A stretch of DNA of 43,667 bases from an uncultured Acidobacteriia bacterium (GCA_903881085.1 CAIRSA010000068.1:1-43667); one strand, 5' to 3'. Positions 19,428 through 28,613 are shown, counted from the stretch's first letter. The notes: generated by a model from the sequence alone, not told the origin. Made by a program: numbers and translations.

Positions 19428-20816
19428 GTGAAAACCGGCGAGCGCAAAGTTCTGGTTGTAGACGACGAAGCCAATCAACGCATGGCCTTGGCGAGCATGC
19501 TGAAGGGGTGGGGCTTTGAGACCGAAACGGCAGCGAATGGCGTGGAGGCGCTGGCCAAAATCCAGTCGTTTGCACCGCATGTGATGATCACCGACATGAT
19601 GATGCCTGAGATGGATGGCAAGGAGTTGTTGCGCCGCATCCGCAAGGGTTATCGAACAGAACCGCCGGCGATTGTTTTAACCGCGTTCGGAAGCCCTGAG
19701 ATCGCCATCAGCACTGTGCATGACCTGGGCGCGTTCTGGTTCCTGGAAAAGCCGCTGCATCCGCCATCGCTGCGGGCTTTGCTGGAACGGGCCATGACGC
19801 AGTCGGCGCTTGAAAATCGCTCTGAAGTATTGGAGCGGCAACTGGCGCAGAGCGGTATGCTGGGCGCGCTGGTGGGCAAGTCGGAATCCATGCAGGAGGT
19901 GTTTCACCTGATCCGCCAGGTGGCGCCGACATCCGCCACCGTTTTGATCACCGGCGAAAGCGGCACGGGTAAGGAACTGGCGGCGCGCGCCGTGCACGAT
20001 CTTTCGCATACCAGCACAGGGCCGTTCATTGCGCTGAATTGCGCGGGCATACCGGATACATTGATCGAAAGCGAACTGTTCGGGCACGAAAAGGGCGCAT
20101 TCACCGGTGCGATTGAAAGGCGGCGCGGGTGCTTTGAACTGGCGCAGAACGGGACGATTTTCCTGGACGAGGTTGGCGAAATGCCGCTGGCGCTTCAGGC
20201 CAAACTGCTGCGCGTGTTGGAGGGGCGCAAGGTGCGCAGGTTGGGCGCGGCAACGGAAATCGACGTGAATGCGCGCGTGCTGGCGGCTACAAACAAGCCG
20301 CTGGAGATGGCGGTTAAGAACGGAACGTTTCGCGAAGATCTGTATTTCCGCTTGAACGTCCTACATATTCCGCTGCCGCCTCTTCGCGAGCATCTATCGG
20401 ATTTGGCGATGATTGCGAAGTCGTTGATTGAGCAGCTGAACGCAAAACATCAGTGCCGCGTAACGGGCTTGTCCAAAGAAGCCTACGACATGCTGATGGC
20501 CTACTCCTGGCCGGGCAATGTGCGCGAGTTGCGCAACGTGCTGGAGCGGGCCGTGATTCTGGCGGGAGAAGGCGATGTGAGGCCGTCTCACCTGCCGCGC
20601 AATGTTTCCGGCCAGAAGCCGATGGAAGTGGTGGCCGATGGCGATGGGGTGGCGGCCATTCGCTTGACCGCCGGCACCACGGTGGAAGAGGCAGAGCGGC
20701 AGTTGATTCAACTGACGCTGAAGCATACGGGCAACAACAAAACACGCGCGGCGGAGTTGTTGGGCATCAGCTTGAAGACGCTGTTTAACAAGCTGAAACA
20801 ACCGGAAGGTGAGTGA
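19428..20816 (+). CDS. NtrC-family sigma-54-dependent response regulator
   Basis: A 462-residue regulator with three domains. The receiver (1-125) has D12/D13, phospho-acceptor D56, Thr85 and K108. The AAA+ domain (about 145-375) has Walker A GESGTGKE (176-183), the sigma-54-contacting GAFTGA loop (223-228) and a Walker B in GTIFLDEVGE. The C-terminal Fis-type helix-turn-helix (425-458) contains NKTRAAELLGISLKTLFNKL. Phosphorylation should drive hexamer assembly and open sigma-54 promoters. The start is the GTG at 19428. The partner kinase gene overlaps its stop by one base, so signalling is paired. Confidence 0.95.
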   Translation: MKTGERKVLVVDDEANQRMALASMLKGWGFETETAANGVEALAKIQSFAPHVMITDMMMPEMDGKELLRRIRKGYRTEPPAIVLTAFGSPEIAISTVHDLGAFWFLEKPLHPPSLRALLERAMTQSALENRSEVLERQLAQSGMLGALVGKSESMQEVFHLIRQVAPTSATVLITGESGTGKELAARAVHDLSHTSTGPFIALNCAGIPDTLIESELFGHEKGAFTGAIERRRGCFELAQNGTIFLDEVGEMPLALQAKLLRVLEGRKVRRLGAATEIDVNARVLAATNKPLEMAVKNGTFREDLYFRLNVLHIPLPPLREHLSDLAMIAKSLIEQLNAKHQCRVTGLSKEAYDMLMAYSWPGNVRELRNVLERAVILAGEGDVRPSHLPRNVSGQKPMEVVADGDGVAAIRLTAGTTVEEAERQLIQLTLKHTGNNKTRAAELLGISLKTLFNKLKQPEGE

Positions 20817-22534
20817 TGTCGATCCGGCAGCGCCTGCTGTTCATCACCATCGGCCTTTCGTTCTGCATCATTGCGCTGCTGACCGGTTTGCAGATCAACG
20901 ACCTGGCCACGACGTGGATTGACGACTCGCTGGAGATTGCCCGCAGTGCGGCACAGCAGGCGAAGGTAAGTCTACTGGGACGGCTGGAAAACCAGAGCGC
21001 GGGGTCGCTGGCAGACACCAAGCGGCTGCTTGTGAAACTGGCTGAGGGCGATCGAGAGCTGCCACAGATGCTGGAAAAAGGGATGGCGCGGTCGGCGACA
21101 ATCATCGAAATCTCCGTGGCTGACGGCGCGGAGCGCATCGTCGCGTCGAGCGATCCGAGCCGGAAGCAACGGGCGCTGAACTCCAAGCCATCGCTCGAAG
21201 CATTGCGGCAGACGAACGCGGTGTCGCGATTGATTTCGTTATTAAAGAGCAGCTCTGATTACGAACTGCGATTGCCCATTGGTATCACCGGCGAAAAGCA
21301 GCCGGTCTTCCTGATTCAAGTGCTGGTGTCGCCTGCGTTGCTGCGCGATGTGTTGACGCCGCGCGTCCGTAGCATCGCGGGCATCGCGGGCGCCATGATG
21401 ACGGCGGCGATTCTGCTCAGCATCTGGCTTTCGAACCTGATGCTGCGCAACATTACACGATTGGGCGAAGAGATCGACCGCATCGCAAGCGGCGAAACAC
21501 CGGTCTCCAGGCCGTCGCCCGCATCGGGCGAATTTGCGTTGGTTGAGACCAAGCTGAGCATGTTGGGGCAGCAGTTTCGCGGGTTTCAAAACGTGATTGA
21601 AAAGCTGGAAGATGCGGTGCTGGTGTTTGACGGCAGCCGCCGGTTGGTCTTGTGCGGCAATCCTGCACGGCGGCTTCTGGGTGAGATAGAGACCGGCCGC
21701 AAGCTGGAAGAACTGAGTCTTGGCGCTGCTCTGGCAGACGTGTTTAAGAAGGGCACGCCGGTGAAGGATTGGCCTGTGGGGAACCTTCTGGCCGACGTAG
21801 AGTTCTTTCCTGGCGGCACGATTGTGCGCGTGCGCGATCCCGAAGGACGAAAGCAGTTGGAGTCGGAGCTGCAGCTTTCCAATCGCCTGGCTGCGGTGCA
21901 GCGATTAACGGGCGGCGTGGCGCATGAGATCAAGAACCCGCTCAACTCCATCACGCTCTTGCTGGAAGTATTAAAGATGAAGTCGCCGGAATCGGCCGAA
22001 GAAGTAAATGTGATTTCCGAAGAGGTGCGGCGGCTGGATCGCGTAGTGCGCACATTCCTGGAATTCAGCAGGCCTGTGGAATTGGACCGCAAGTCAATGG
22101 ACGCTAGCGAACTGGTGCGCGATATCCTGAAGTTCCTCTTGCCGGATGCGGACAAGCGCGGCATTCACGTGTTTGAGTCCTTGTCAAAAGCGATGATCAG
22201 CGCGGACAAAGATCTACTGCGGCAAGCGCTGCTGAACATCCTGATGAATGCACTGGAGGCGATGCCCGACGGCGGCGAACTGCGCGTCAGTTGCGCGGCA
22301 CAAAGCGGCGAATGTGTGATCCGGGTCCAGGATTCGGGCACGGGCATTCCGCAGGACAAGCTCGACAAGATTTTTCAGCTCTACTACACCACGAAGCAGA
22401 ATGGCTCGGGCATCGGCCTGGCGCAGACCTTTCGCGCTGTGCAACTGCACGGCGGTAGAATTCAGGTAGACAGTCAAAAAGACAAAGGAACCGTGTTTAC
22501 TATTTTCATTCCATTGGTAGGGGCAGCCGCATGA
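20816..22534 (+). CDS. Membrane sensor histidine kinase (NtrB-like, with HAMP and PAS)
   Basis: A 572-residue kinase. One helix lies near 8-28, a periplasmic sensing domain at about 30-185, a second helix near 188-208, then HAMP (208-260), a PAS-like domain (260-350), a HisKA helix with phospho-acceptor H near 370 (HEIKNPLNSI), and a HATPase domain with N box (NILMNALEAM), DSGTGIP and GSGIGLA. The start ATG shares one base with the response regulator stop (TGATG). The periplasmic part has no recognisable ligand fold, so the signal is unknown. The next gene, a lipoprotein, overlaps the stop by four bases and could be an accessory sensor. Confidence 0.94.
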   Translation: MSIRQRLLFITIGLSFCIIALLTGLQINDLATTWIDDSLEIARSAAQQAKVSLLGRLENQSAGSLADTKRLLVKLAEGDRELPQMLEKGMARSATIIEISVADGAERIVASSDPSRKQRALNSKPSLEALRQTNAVSRLISLLKSSSDYELRLPIGITGEKQPVFLIQVLVSPALLRDVLTPRVRSIAGIAGAMMTAAILLSIWLSNLMLRNITRLGEEIDRIASGETPVSRPSPASGEFALVETKLSMLGQQFRGFQNVIEKLEDAVLVFDGSRRLVLCGNPARRLLGEIETGRKLEELSLGAALADVFKKGTPVKDWPVGNLLADVEFFPGGTIVRVRDPEGRKQLESELQLSNRLAAVQRLTGGVAHEIKNPLNSITLLLEVLKMKSPESAEEVNVISEEVRRLDRVVRTFLEFSRPVELDRKSMDASELVRDILKFLLPDADKRGIHVFESLSKAMISADKDLLRQALLNILMNALEAMPDGGELRVSCAAQSGECVIRVQDSGTGIPQDKLDKIFQLYYTTKQNGSGIGLAQTFRAVQLHGGRIQVDSQKDKGTVFTIFIPLVGAAA

Positions 22535-23106
22535 GATTTGCGTTCGTGCTGTTTGCGTTGAGTCTTTCGGGCTGCATGTTTAGCAAGAAGCCTGCGCCCG
22601 CGCCAACTCCTGTGCCGGTAGTAGCGAAGCCACCCGCGGCTGAGCCGCCGAGTCCGCCTGTGGCCACGGTGCCCGAACCGCCGCCGGCGCCCCCCGCGCC
22701 TGAGCCGACCGTAATTACAACACCTGCCACTACACCCGCAAAACCCAAGCCGGTGGCGCGCAAACCGAAGCCGGCCAAACCGGTGCAACCGCCGGTAGCA
22801 CCGTCAGTGCATGTGCCTGCGCCCGCCCCACCTCCATCGCCTGCGCCGAAACTAGGTGAGTTGCTCACGCCGGCGGAGCAGGCTGAAATGAATCGCACGG
22901 TTGATCAGAGCACTGCCGCCGCGCGGGTTACCTTGTCGCGGCTGCAAGGTCGAAAGCTGACCGCCGAACAGGCCGATGCCGCGGATCGTATCAGGACTTT
23001 CACCTCTCAGGCCGAGCAGGCGCGCAAGACCGATCTGCGCACGGCTGCTCAGTTGGCGCGAAGGGCAGCGGTACTGGCGCGCGATCTGGAAGCGAATCTA
23101 AAATAG
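22531..23106 (+). CDS. Proline-rich lipoprotein co-translated with the two-component system
   Basis: A 191-residue protein with a lipobox L-S-G-C15 after a hydrophobic leader, so it should be lipid-anchored. Residues 20-108 are a Pro/Ala/Lys-rich spacer resembling TonB-like periplasm-spanning linkers. Residues 110-191 are a charged, mainly helical domain (LTPAEQAEMNRTVDQS...AQLARRAAVLARDLEANLK). The start overlaps the kinase stop (ATGA). The low-complexity spacer and coupling suggest it carries an envelope signal to the kinase or is an effector of it (inference). No family function is recognised. Confidence 0.82.
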   Translation: MRFAFVLFALSLSGCMFSKKPAPAPTPVPVVAKPPAAEPPSPPVATVPEPPPAPPAPEPTVITTPATTPAKPKPVARKPKPAKPVQPPVAPSVHVPAPAPPPSPAPKLGELLTPAEQAEMNRTVDQSTAAARVTLSRLQGRKLTAEQADAADRIRTFTSQAEQARKTDLRTAAQLARRAAVLARDLEANLK

Positions 23107-23256
23107 ATTGAAGCTTTCGCTTTGTCGGCACATTGGGAAGCCGCGCCCTGACAGTCTCGGTGAGAAGATGCCTGCTGCTCACAGGGCACGCCCTCCGTGC
23201 AGTTAAAGTTTCCCCTCCGTCCTGTCGATTAAACATTGAGGACGTTGTCTTAGACC

Positions 23257-24513
23257 ATGCCAGCGCATTCAGAGTTCGCCAACGGGTTCGCACCCGCAGT
23301 ACCACAGACATTTGAAGAGCTAGGGGTTTCTCAGCCCCTGGTGATGGATTTGATATTGCGGCGCATGTTGCTGGAAGGGTTCAGCACGCTCGCCGTCCTC
23401 AGCTCAAAGCTGAAGCTTTCCATCCCCTTGATTGACGCCACCTTCCGCATGATGCGCCAGCAGCAACTGGTGGAAGTAAAAGGGATGTCGGGCAATGATT
23501 ATAACTTCAGCCTATCCCAGGCCGGACGCTCGCTGGCCTCGGAACGCTTCCAAATGACACAATACGCCGGCGCGGCGCCAGTGAGTCTGGTGGACTATTC
23601 GCATGCGACCAAAGCGCAATCAGCCCAAGTTCAGATCGATCGCCGCACGTTGAAGGCGGCATTTGGCGATCTGGTGGTTACGGACCGCCTGCTTGACCAG
23701 CTTGGCCCGGCGCTGATCTCGCAAAGTTCGATCTTCGTCTACGGCCCAACCGGGAACGGCAAAACCAGCATCGCCGAGCGCATGCTGCGCGTTTATCAGG
23801 ACGCAATTCTGATCCCCTATGCGATCGAAGTGGATAACCAGATCATCAGTTTGTACGACCCGGTAGTGCACCAGAAGCTGCCGATGGACGATCCGGAGAT
23901 CGACCCGCGCTGGATTCTGTGCAAGCGCCCCTGCATTGTGGTTGGCGGTGAATTGATCCCGAGCATGCTGGAGTTGCGCCTGGACGAAGCTTCGGGCATC
24001 TACTCAGCTCCGCTGCAAATGAAGGCCAACAATGGCATCTTGATCATCGACGATTTTGGCCGCCAGTTGATGTCGCCGCGCGATCTGCTCAACCGCTGGA
24101 TTGTGCCGCTTGACCGCCGCGTGGATTACTTGACCCTGCGCTATGGTGTTAAGTTCCAGATTCCATTCGAATTGATGGTAGTTTTCTCCACCAACCTGGA
24201 ACCGCAGGATCTGGCCGACGAAGCCTTCCTGCGCCGTATTCACAACAAAATCTATGTTGAGGCGGTGAATCAGACCACCTTTGACCAGATTTTCGATCGG
24301 GTTGTAAATGCGCGCCGGGTCCCCTATGAGCCGGACAGCGCGGAATATCTGCGCAAGATCTGCCTGCGCGAGGGACGCACGGAACTACGCGCATGCTATC
24401 CCGTTGATTTGTTGAACATTCTTGCGTCTATTGGACGCTATGAAAACCGCCCGGTCACCATGAACAAATCCGACCTGGAGCGTGCCGCCGCACTCTACTT
24501 TGCGAAAAACTAG
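23257..24513 (+). CDS. AAA+ ATPase with N-terminal winged-helix domain
   Basis: A 418-residue protein. Residues 20-100 look like a winged helix (EGFSTLAVLSSKLKLSIPLIDATFRMMRQQQLVEV). Residues 130-350 are an AAA+ module with Walker A GPTGNGKT (163-170), Walker B ILIIDDFGRQ (DD at 265-266), sensor STN (in VVFSTNLEPQ) and an arginine-rich LRRIHNKI segment. The remainder is a helical lid. Proteins of this form are widespread in Acidobacteria, Deltaproteobacteria and Chloroflexi, sometimes near type IV pilus genes, but their substrate is not known to me. It lies 150 bases after the lipoprotein gene with no strong Shine-Dalgarno. Confidence 0.85.
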   Translation: MPAHSEFANGFAPAVPQTFEELGVSQPLVMDLILRRMLLEGFSTLAVLSSKLKLSIPLIDATFRMMRQQQLVEVKGMSGNDYNFSLSQAGRSLASERFQMTQYAGAAPVSLVDYSHATKAQSAQVQIDRRTLKAAFGDLVVTDRLLDQLGPALISQSSIFVYGPTGNGKTSIAERMLRVYQDAILIPYAIEVDNQIISLYDPVVHQKLPMDDPEIDPRWILCKRPCIVVGGELIPSMLELRLDEASGIYSAPLQMKANNGILIIDDFGRQLMSPRDLLNRWIVPLDRRVDYLTLRYGVKFQIPFELMVVFSTNLEPQDLADEAFLRRIHNKIYVEAVNQTTFDQIFDRVVNARRVPYEPDSAEYLRKICLREGRTELRACYPVDLLNILASIGRYENRPVTMNKSDLERAAALYFAKN

Positions 24514-24755
24514 CCAAAATTTCGGAACTTTTTGGCAGCTGTCAGCGATCAGCGGGCAGCATTCAGCGAGGCCACCGCGAATCCGCGGGTAGAACGTGAC
24601 CGTAAGGGAGCGGTTCCTAAGCTACAGAAACAAAACAGGGGAACAGATGAGCCTTTACATGAGCGCGGTGAGTAGGCGCGGGGGATTCGGTTGGGTTAGA
24701 ACGTGTGAGAAATTACAACCTGGACAGGCGGATCCTCCTTCGCTAAAGCTATGGC

Positions 24756-24772
24756 GGACAGGTCGCCTGTCC
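24756..24772. repeat. Hairpin repeat GGACAGG-TCG-CCTGTCC
   Basis: A perfect 7-base inverted repeat around a 3-base loop. Its arms and the similar arms at 26230-26249 share CAGG/CCTG with flanking GC, suggesting a REP-like family. Confidence 0.7.
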
Positions 24773-24804
24773 TACCCATGGAAGCGCAATGTTTTCAAGG
24801 GCAC

Positions 24805-24823
24805 GACCGGCGATTCGCCGGTC
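24805..24823. repeat. Hairpin repeat with GGCGATTCGCC core
   Basis: GACCGGCGA-T-TCGCCGGTC is a perfect 9-base inverted repeat around one base. The same sequence, one base longer on each side, recurs 13 kb away at 38004-38024, and a variant core lies at 28407-28465. Confidence 0.8.
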
Positions 24824-24963
24824 CAATTCGCGGTCAAACCGATTGCTTCACACCTTTTAGCCCGCGGAAATCCGAGCGAAGGATTTGCTCTTGAAATTCC
24901 ATGCGAATTACCCGCACAGAATCTAAGTAACACTTGCCGTGGTTTTGGACGCCTACACTAGGT

Positions 24964-26211
24964 ATGCCCCAACTTTCGCGGCTCATCCCGCTTCTGACTC
25001 TGTTCGTCAATCTCGCGAACGCCCAACCTCCTGAGGAGTGGGTGGATCCGGCAACCGGGCACCGCATTGTGCGCCTCTCCAAAGAGCCCGGCACGGCCAG
25101 CCTCTATTTTCACCAGAATGCCTATACGGCCGATGGGGCCAAGATCATTGTCACATCGCCTAGAGGCATTTCCACCATCGACCTGAAGACTCGCGAAATC
25201 ACTCCCATCGTGGAAGGACAGCGCTCAGTCATCGTCGCCGGCCGCAAGACCGGTCAGGTTTACTATATGAAGGAGGGCGCAATTTATGCGGCCGACGTGA
25301 ACACGAAGGTCTCGCGCGAAGTGGCCAAACTTCCAGCGCGCCATACCGTCGCCACGCTGAATGCCGATGAAACTTTGCTAGCCGGAGCTTATGTCGAAGG
25401 CGATGAGCAGCCCAGTGGACAGGTCCAACGGCGCGGGCCGCGCACCCAACCCACCGGCCCCGATGGCAAACCGCTGAACAAGGCCGAGGCCAAGGAGGTA
25501 ATGCTCGACGCGCGTCTGAAAGCTGCCTTGCCTATGGCGCTGTTTACCGTCAACGTGAAGACGGGCGAAATCAAAATCATCCACCGCGCCACCGACTGGC
25601 TCAATCACTTTCAGTTCTCGCCCACCGACCCCGGCCTGCTGATGTTTTGCCACGAAGGGCCATGGCACAAAGTCGACCGCATCTGGACCATTCGCACCGA
25701 CGGCACCGGACTTACCAAGATTCATTCGCGCACGCTGGAAATGGAGATCGCCGGTCACGAATTTTTCAGTGCCGATGGCCAAACTATCTGGTACGATCTG
25801 CAGACCCCGCGCGGCGAAGACTTCTGGGTGGCCGGCTACAATCTCGCTTCACAGGTGCGCAACTGGTATCACTTGCAGCGCGACGAGTGGTCCGTGCATT
25901 TTAATGTCTCGGCAGATGGCAAACTGTTCGCCGGAGACGGCGGCGACAGCGAGATGGTGGCCAGTGCCAAAGACGGCAAGTGGATCTACCTGTTTCGCCC
26001 GCGCATGGTGCCAAACTACGGCATCGTCTCCGAACAAAAGGGGCTGATCAAGACTGGGGTGCTGTATTCGGAACGGCTGGTGAACATGGGGAAGCATAAC
26101 TACGCGCTGGAGCCTAACGTCACGTTTTCGCCGGACCAGAAGTGGGTGATCTTCCGCTCCAACATGTTTGGACCTACGCACGTGTTTGCGGTCGAGGTGG
26201 CTAAGCAATGA
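24964..26211 (+). CDS. Secreted oligogalacturonate lyase-like protein (PL22 family)
   Basis: Counted from the ATG at 24964 (415 residues), it has a signal peptide MPQLSRLIPLLTLFVNLANA and then a seven-bladed beta-propeller sequence. The start EEWVDPATGHRIVRLSKEPG, the NHFQFSPTDPGLLMFCHEGPW segment and the NYALEPNVTFSPDQKWVIFRSN end are typical of PL22 oligogalacturonide lyases (Ogl). Several His residues are the expected Mn2+ ligands and catalytic base. These enzymes split short galacturonate oligomers from pectin. The signal peptide is notable because classical Ogl is cytoplasmic. It is the first of a pectin-enzyme pair. An ATG 10 codons upstream is an alternative start. Confidence 0.85.
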   Translation: MPQLSRLIPLLTLFVNLANAQPPEEWVDPATGHRIVRLSKEPGTASLYFHQNAYTADGAKIIVTSPRGISTIDLKTREITPIVEGQRSVIVAGRKTGQVYYMKEGAIYAADVNTKVSREVAKLPARHTVATLNADETLLAGAYVEGDEQPSGQVQRRGPRTQPTGPDGKPLNKAEAKEVMLDARLKAALPMALFTVNVKTGEIKIIHRATDWLNHFQFSPTDPGLLMFCHEGPWHKVDRIWTIRTDGTGLTKIHSRTLEMEIAGHEFFSADGQTIWYDLQTPRGEDFWVAGYNLASQVRNWYHLQRDEWSVHFNVSADGKLFAGDGGDSEMVASAKDGKWIYLFRPRMVPNYGIVSEQKGLIKTGVLYSERLVNMGKHNYALEPNVTFSPDQKWVIFRSNMFGPTHVFAVEVAKQ

Positions 26212-26229
26212 TCGCCCGCGTGCTGGGCT

Positions 26230-26404
26230 GGCAGGCGAAACCGCCTGCCCCACCACTACCAATTTGCCGAAACTCAATGGAAGCTGCACTGCAACGTGGC
26301 GCAGACACTCGTGTCTGCCGCGTCCCGACTCTTCGGGACACTTTGTTTTCAGCGCAAGGCCAAGCGTCGGCACGAGTCCTGACGCGGCAAGCAGGAGTGC
26401 TTGC
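26230..26404. repeat. Cluster of four hairpin repeats between the two lyase genes
   Basis: Four inverted repeats lie within 175 bases: GGCAGGCG/CGCCTGCC (26230-26249), GCAGACAC/GTGTCTGC (26301-26318), GTCCCGA/TCGGGAC (26322-26339) and GCAAGCA/TGCTTGC (26387-26404), each with a 2-4 base loop. The stretch has no stop in one frame and could be mistaken for the start of the downstream lyase, but it encodes no signal peptide. It probably affects transcript stability or partial termination between the two genes (inference). Confidence 0.75.
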
Positions 26405-26447
26405 GCCACCAAACGGCGAGAACTTAGGTAAGCATAGGCGGTTTCGC

Positions 26448-28355
26448 GTGCAAAGTTCAACTTTTTCACGTCTTCTAGCGCTGATGCTGCTGGTGGCCGC
26501 ATCCGCAGACGCTCAGCGGCAGATGGAAAAACTCGGGCGAGGCATCGTCGCCGTGCGCTCCAACGAAAAAGAGGTCTACGTTGGGTGGCGGCTATTGGGA
26601 ACGGACCCGCAGGACATCGCCTTCAACCTGTACCGCTCGACGGCCGGCGCGACCGCGGTCAAGCTGAACAAGGCACCGATCGCGACCACTACCGATTTCA
26701 TCGATTCCACCGCGGACTCGTCGAAGCCGAACGAATACTTCGTGCGGCCGCTGCTCAGCGGCAAGGAGCAGGCACCCAGCGCGAGGTTCCTGATGAAAGC
26801 GGGCACTACCGTTCAGCAGTACCTTTCCATTCCGCTGCAAGTTCCACCTGGCGGCACGACGCCAGATGGACGAGCGTACACTTACAACGCCAATGACGCC
26901 AGTGTAGGCGACGTGGATGGGGACGGCGAGTACGAAATCATTCTCAAATGGGAACCGTCGAATGCGCGCGACAATTCGCAGGCAGGCTATACCGGCAACG
27001 TTCTGTTTGACGCGTACAAGCTGGACGGCACCAGGCTGTGGCGGATCGACATGGGCCGCAACATCCGCGCCGGCGCGCACTACACGCAGTTTCTGGTTTA
27101 TGACCTGGACGGCGACGGGCGGGCGGAAATCGCCATGAAAACGGCCGACGGCACGATCGACGGCAAAGGTAAACCGATCGGCGACCCCAGTGCCAATTGG
27201 GTCAGTGACGCGGGCCCGACGCTGGGCAAGATCGTGACCGGCCCGGAGTTCCTCACCATCTTTGACGGCCTTACCGGCGCCGCACTCGCCACCGTGCCGT
27301 ACGATCCGCCACGTGGCGACATCTCGAAATGGGGCGGCCCGGGCGGCAACTGCAGCAACGACTCCAACGGCAACCGCGCCGATCGTTTCCTTGCCTCGGT
27401 GGCCTACCTGGATGGCGTGCGCCCCAGCATCGTGATGGCGCGCGGCTATTACGGGCGGTCCGTGCTGGCGGCGTGGGACTGGCGTGGCGGCAAACTTACG
27501 CAGCGCTGGGTCTTCGATTCGGCCAAGCCTGGCCTGGAAGCTTACTCCGGGCAGGGCAATCACGGCCTTTCCGTGGCTGACGTGGATGGTGACGGTAAGG
27601 ACGAGATCATTTACGGGTCGATGGTGATTGACGATAACGGGACTGGCTTGTTTTCGACCGGCTTCAAGCACGGCGACGCCCTGCACGTCAGCCGCTTCGA
27701 CCCTTCGAACAAAGACGTGCTCGTTTACGGCATCCATGAAAACGCCAGCGCCGCCTGTGCCACCAGCCCTGGTTCGGCGCTGTACAACGGGCGCACTGGC
27801 GAGGTGTTGTGGAAGCTTGACGTGGGCGTGGATGTGGGGCGCGGACTTTCCGCCGACATTGACCCACGCCACCCCGGCGCCGAGTTCTGGAGCAGTTCCG
27901 GGGGCCTGCGCGACCTGAAGGGAGAACGCATCGGGGCCTCGCCGCGCTCGATGAACTTCGCCATCTGGTGGAATGCCGATCCGCTGCGCGAACTGCTTGA
28001 CCGGAACTGGATCGGCAAGTGGGATTGGAATACGGAGACCATCGTCAACCTGTTGACTTGTGCGGAGTGCTCGTCGAACAACGGGTCGAAATCGACGCCC
28101 GCGTTGAGCGGCGATATTCTGGGTGACTGGCGGGAAGAGGTGATCTGGCGCACGACTGACAACAAGTTTCTGCGCATTTACACGACCACCGTGCCGGCCA
28201 AGAACCGCATGTATACGCTGATGCATGATCCGCAATACCGGCTGGCCATTGCGTGGCAGAACGTGGCGTACAATCAGCCGCCGCACCCGAGCTTCTTTAT
28301 TGGGGAGGGGATGGCGGAGCCGCCGCGGCCTAGGATTTACACCGCACCGAAGTAG
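26448..28355 (+). CDS. Secreted rhamnogalacturonan lyase (PL11 family)
   Basis: The mature enzyme is an eight-bladed propeller of the PL11 type (YesW/YesX relatives), which cleaves the rhamnose-galacturonate backbone of rhamnogalacturonan I. Evidence includes the N-terminal domain QMEKLGRGIVAVRSNEKEVYVGWRLL and the Ca2+-binding loops DVDGDGEYE, DLDGDGRAE and DVDGDGKDE. A FNLYRS strand, the ARGYYGRSVLAAWDW segment and LTCAECSSNNGSKSTP are also PL11-typical. I place the start at the GTG 26448, which begins a signal peptide (QSSTFSRLLALMLLVAASADA); 635 residues. The frame continues 80 codons upstream through repeats and is unlikely to be translated. With PL22 it forms a small pectin-degradation locus. 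Confidence 0.92.
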   Translation: MQSSTFSRLLALMLLVAASADAQRQMEKLGRGIVAVRSNEKEVYVGWRLLGTDPQDIAFNLYRSTAGATAVKLNKAPIATTTDFIDSTADSSKPNEYFVRPLLSGKEQAPSARFLMKAGTTVQQYLSIPLQVPPGGTTPDGRAYTYNANDASVGDVDGDGEYEIILKWEPSNARDNSQAGYTGNVLFDAYKLDGTRLWRIDMGRNIRAGAHYTQFLVYDLDGDGRAEIAMKTADGTIDGKGKPIGDPSANWVSDAGPTLGKIVTGPEFLTIFDGLTGAALATVPYDPPRGDISKWGGPGGNCSNDSNGNRADRFLASVAYLDGVRPSIVMARGYYGRSVLAAWDWRGGKLTQRWVFDSAKPGLEAYSGQGNHGLSVADVDGDGKDEIIYGSMVIDDNGTGLFSTGFKHGDALHVSRFDPSNKDVLVYGIHENASAACATSPGSALYNGRTGEVLWKLDVGVDVGRGLSADIDPRHPGAEFWSSSGGLRDLKGERIGASPRSMNFAIWWNADPLRELLDRNWIGKWDWNTETIVNLLTCAECSSNNGSKSTPALSGDILGDWREEVIWRTTDNKFLRIYTTTVPAKNRMYTLMHDPQYRLAIAWQNVAYNQPPHPSFFIGEGMAEPPRPRIYTAPK

Positions 28356-28406
28356 ATGGCTGAGCTTTTGGGATTCGGCTGTTTTTTGAGTTAGTATTCG
28401 CACAAG

Positions 28407-28465
28407 CGAATCGCCTGCGCCACCCACGGACATCCGATGCGTCGAAGGGTGAGGTGGGCGATTCG
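28407..28465. repeat. Imperfect long hairpin with GGCGATTCG core
   Basis: CGAATCGCC at 28407-28415 and GGCGATTCG at 28457-28465 are perfect inverted arms, with a CCACC/GGTGG pair just inside. The core matches the palindromes at 24805-24823 and 38004-38024. It may also terminate the PL11 transcript, though no T-run follows. Confidence 0.6.
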
Positions 28466-28526
28466 GCGGGCAGGCCGATGTAAATAGTGGGGCAGCTAAG
28501 GTGCAGCGGCTAAGGCAAAATTGCAC

Positions 28527-28557
28527 TTGCAGGAGCGCGGAGAGGTTAATGTATACT
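28527..28557 (+). promoter_or_regulatory. Possible promoter of the HExxE protein gene
   Basis: TATACT (28552-28557) is a good -10. TTGCAG (28527-28532) could be the -35, but the 19-base spacing is long. The gene start follows 57 bases downstream. Confidence 0.35.
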
Positions 28558-28613
28558 AATGGGACCCGGGATGTCTAAATATTGCCATTCCCGACGTAAC
28601 TGGAGGATAAAGC

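Larger units (their letters stand above)
24514..24963. other. 450-base intergenic region with palindromic repeats upstream of the pectin genes
   Basis: No believable gene lies here; an open frame from 24596 is short of family features and runs through repeat sequence. The region holds two perfect hairpin repeats (24756-24772 and 24805-24823) and a GGACAGGCGGATCC stretch at 24722-24735 that resembles a half-copy. It also includes the likely promoter region of the PL22 gene, without a clear -35/-10 pair. Confidence 0.6.

Noticed and set aside
24596..24961. A 121-codon plus-strand frame upstream of the PL22 gene
   Set aside because: It passes through two hairpin repeats, has no ribosome site and its translation resembles repeat readings rather than a protein.
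26208..26447. An 80-codon N-terminal extension of the PL11 lyase
   Set aside because: The stretch consists of hairpin repeats and lacks a secretion leader; the GTG at 26448 starts a normal signal peptide.
26592..28526. A 644-codon open frame on the minus strand opposite the PL11 gene
   Set aside because: It is a high-GC shadow: no family motifs, no ribosome site, His/Arg/Val-rich composition, while the opposite strand encodes a clear PL11 enzyme.
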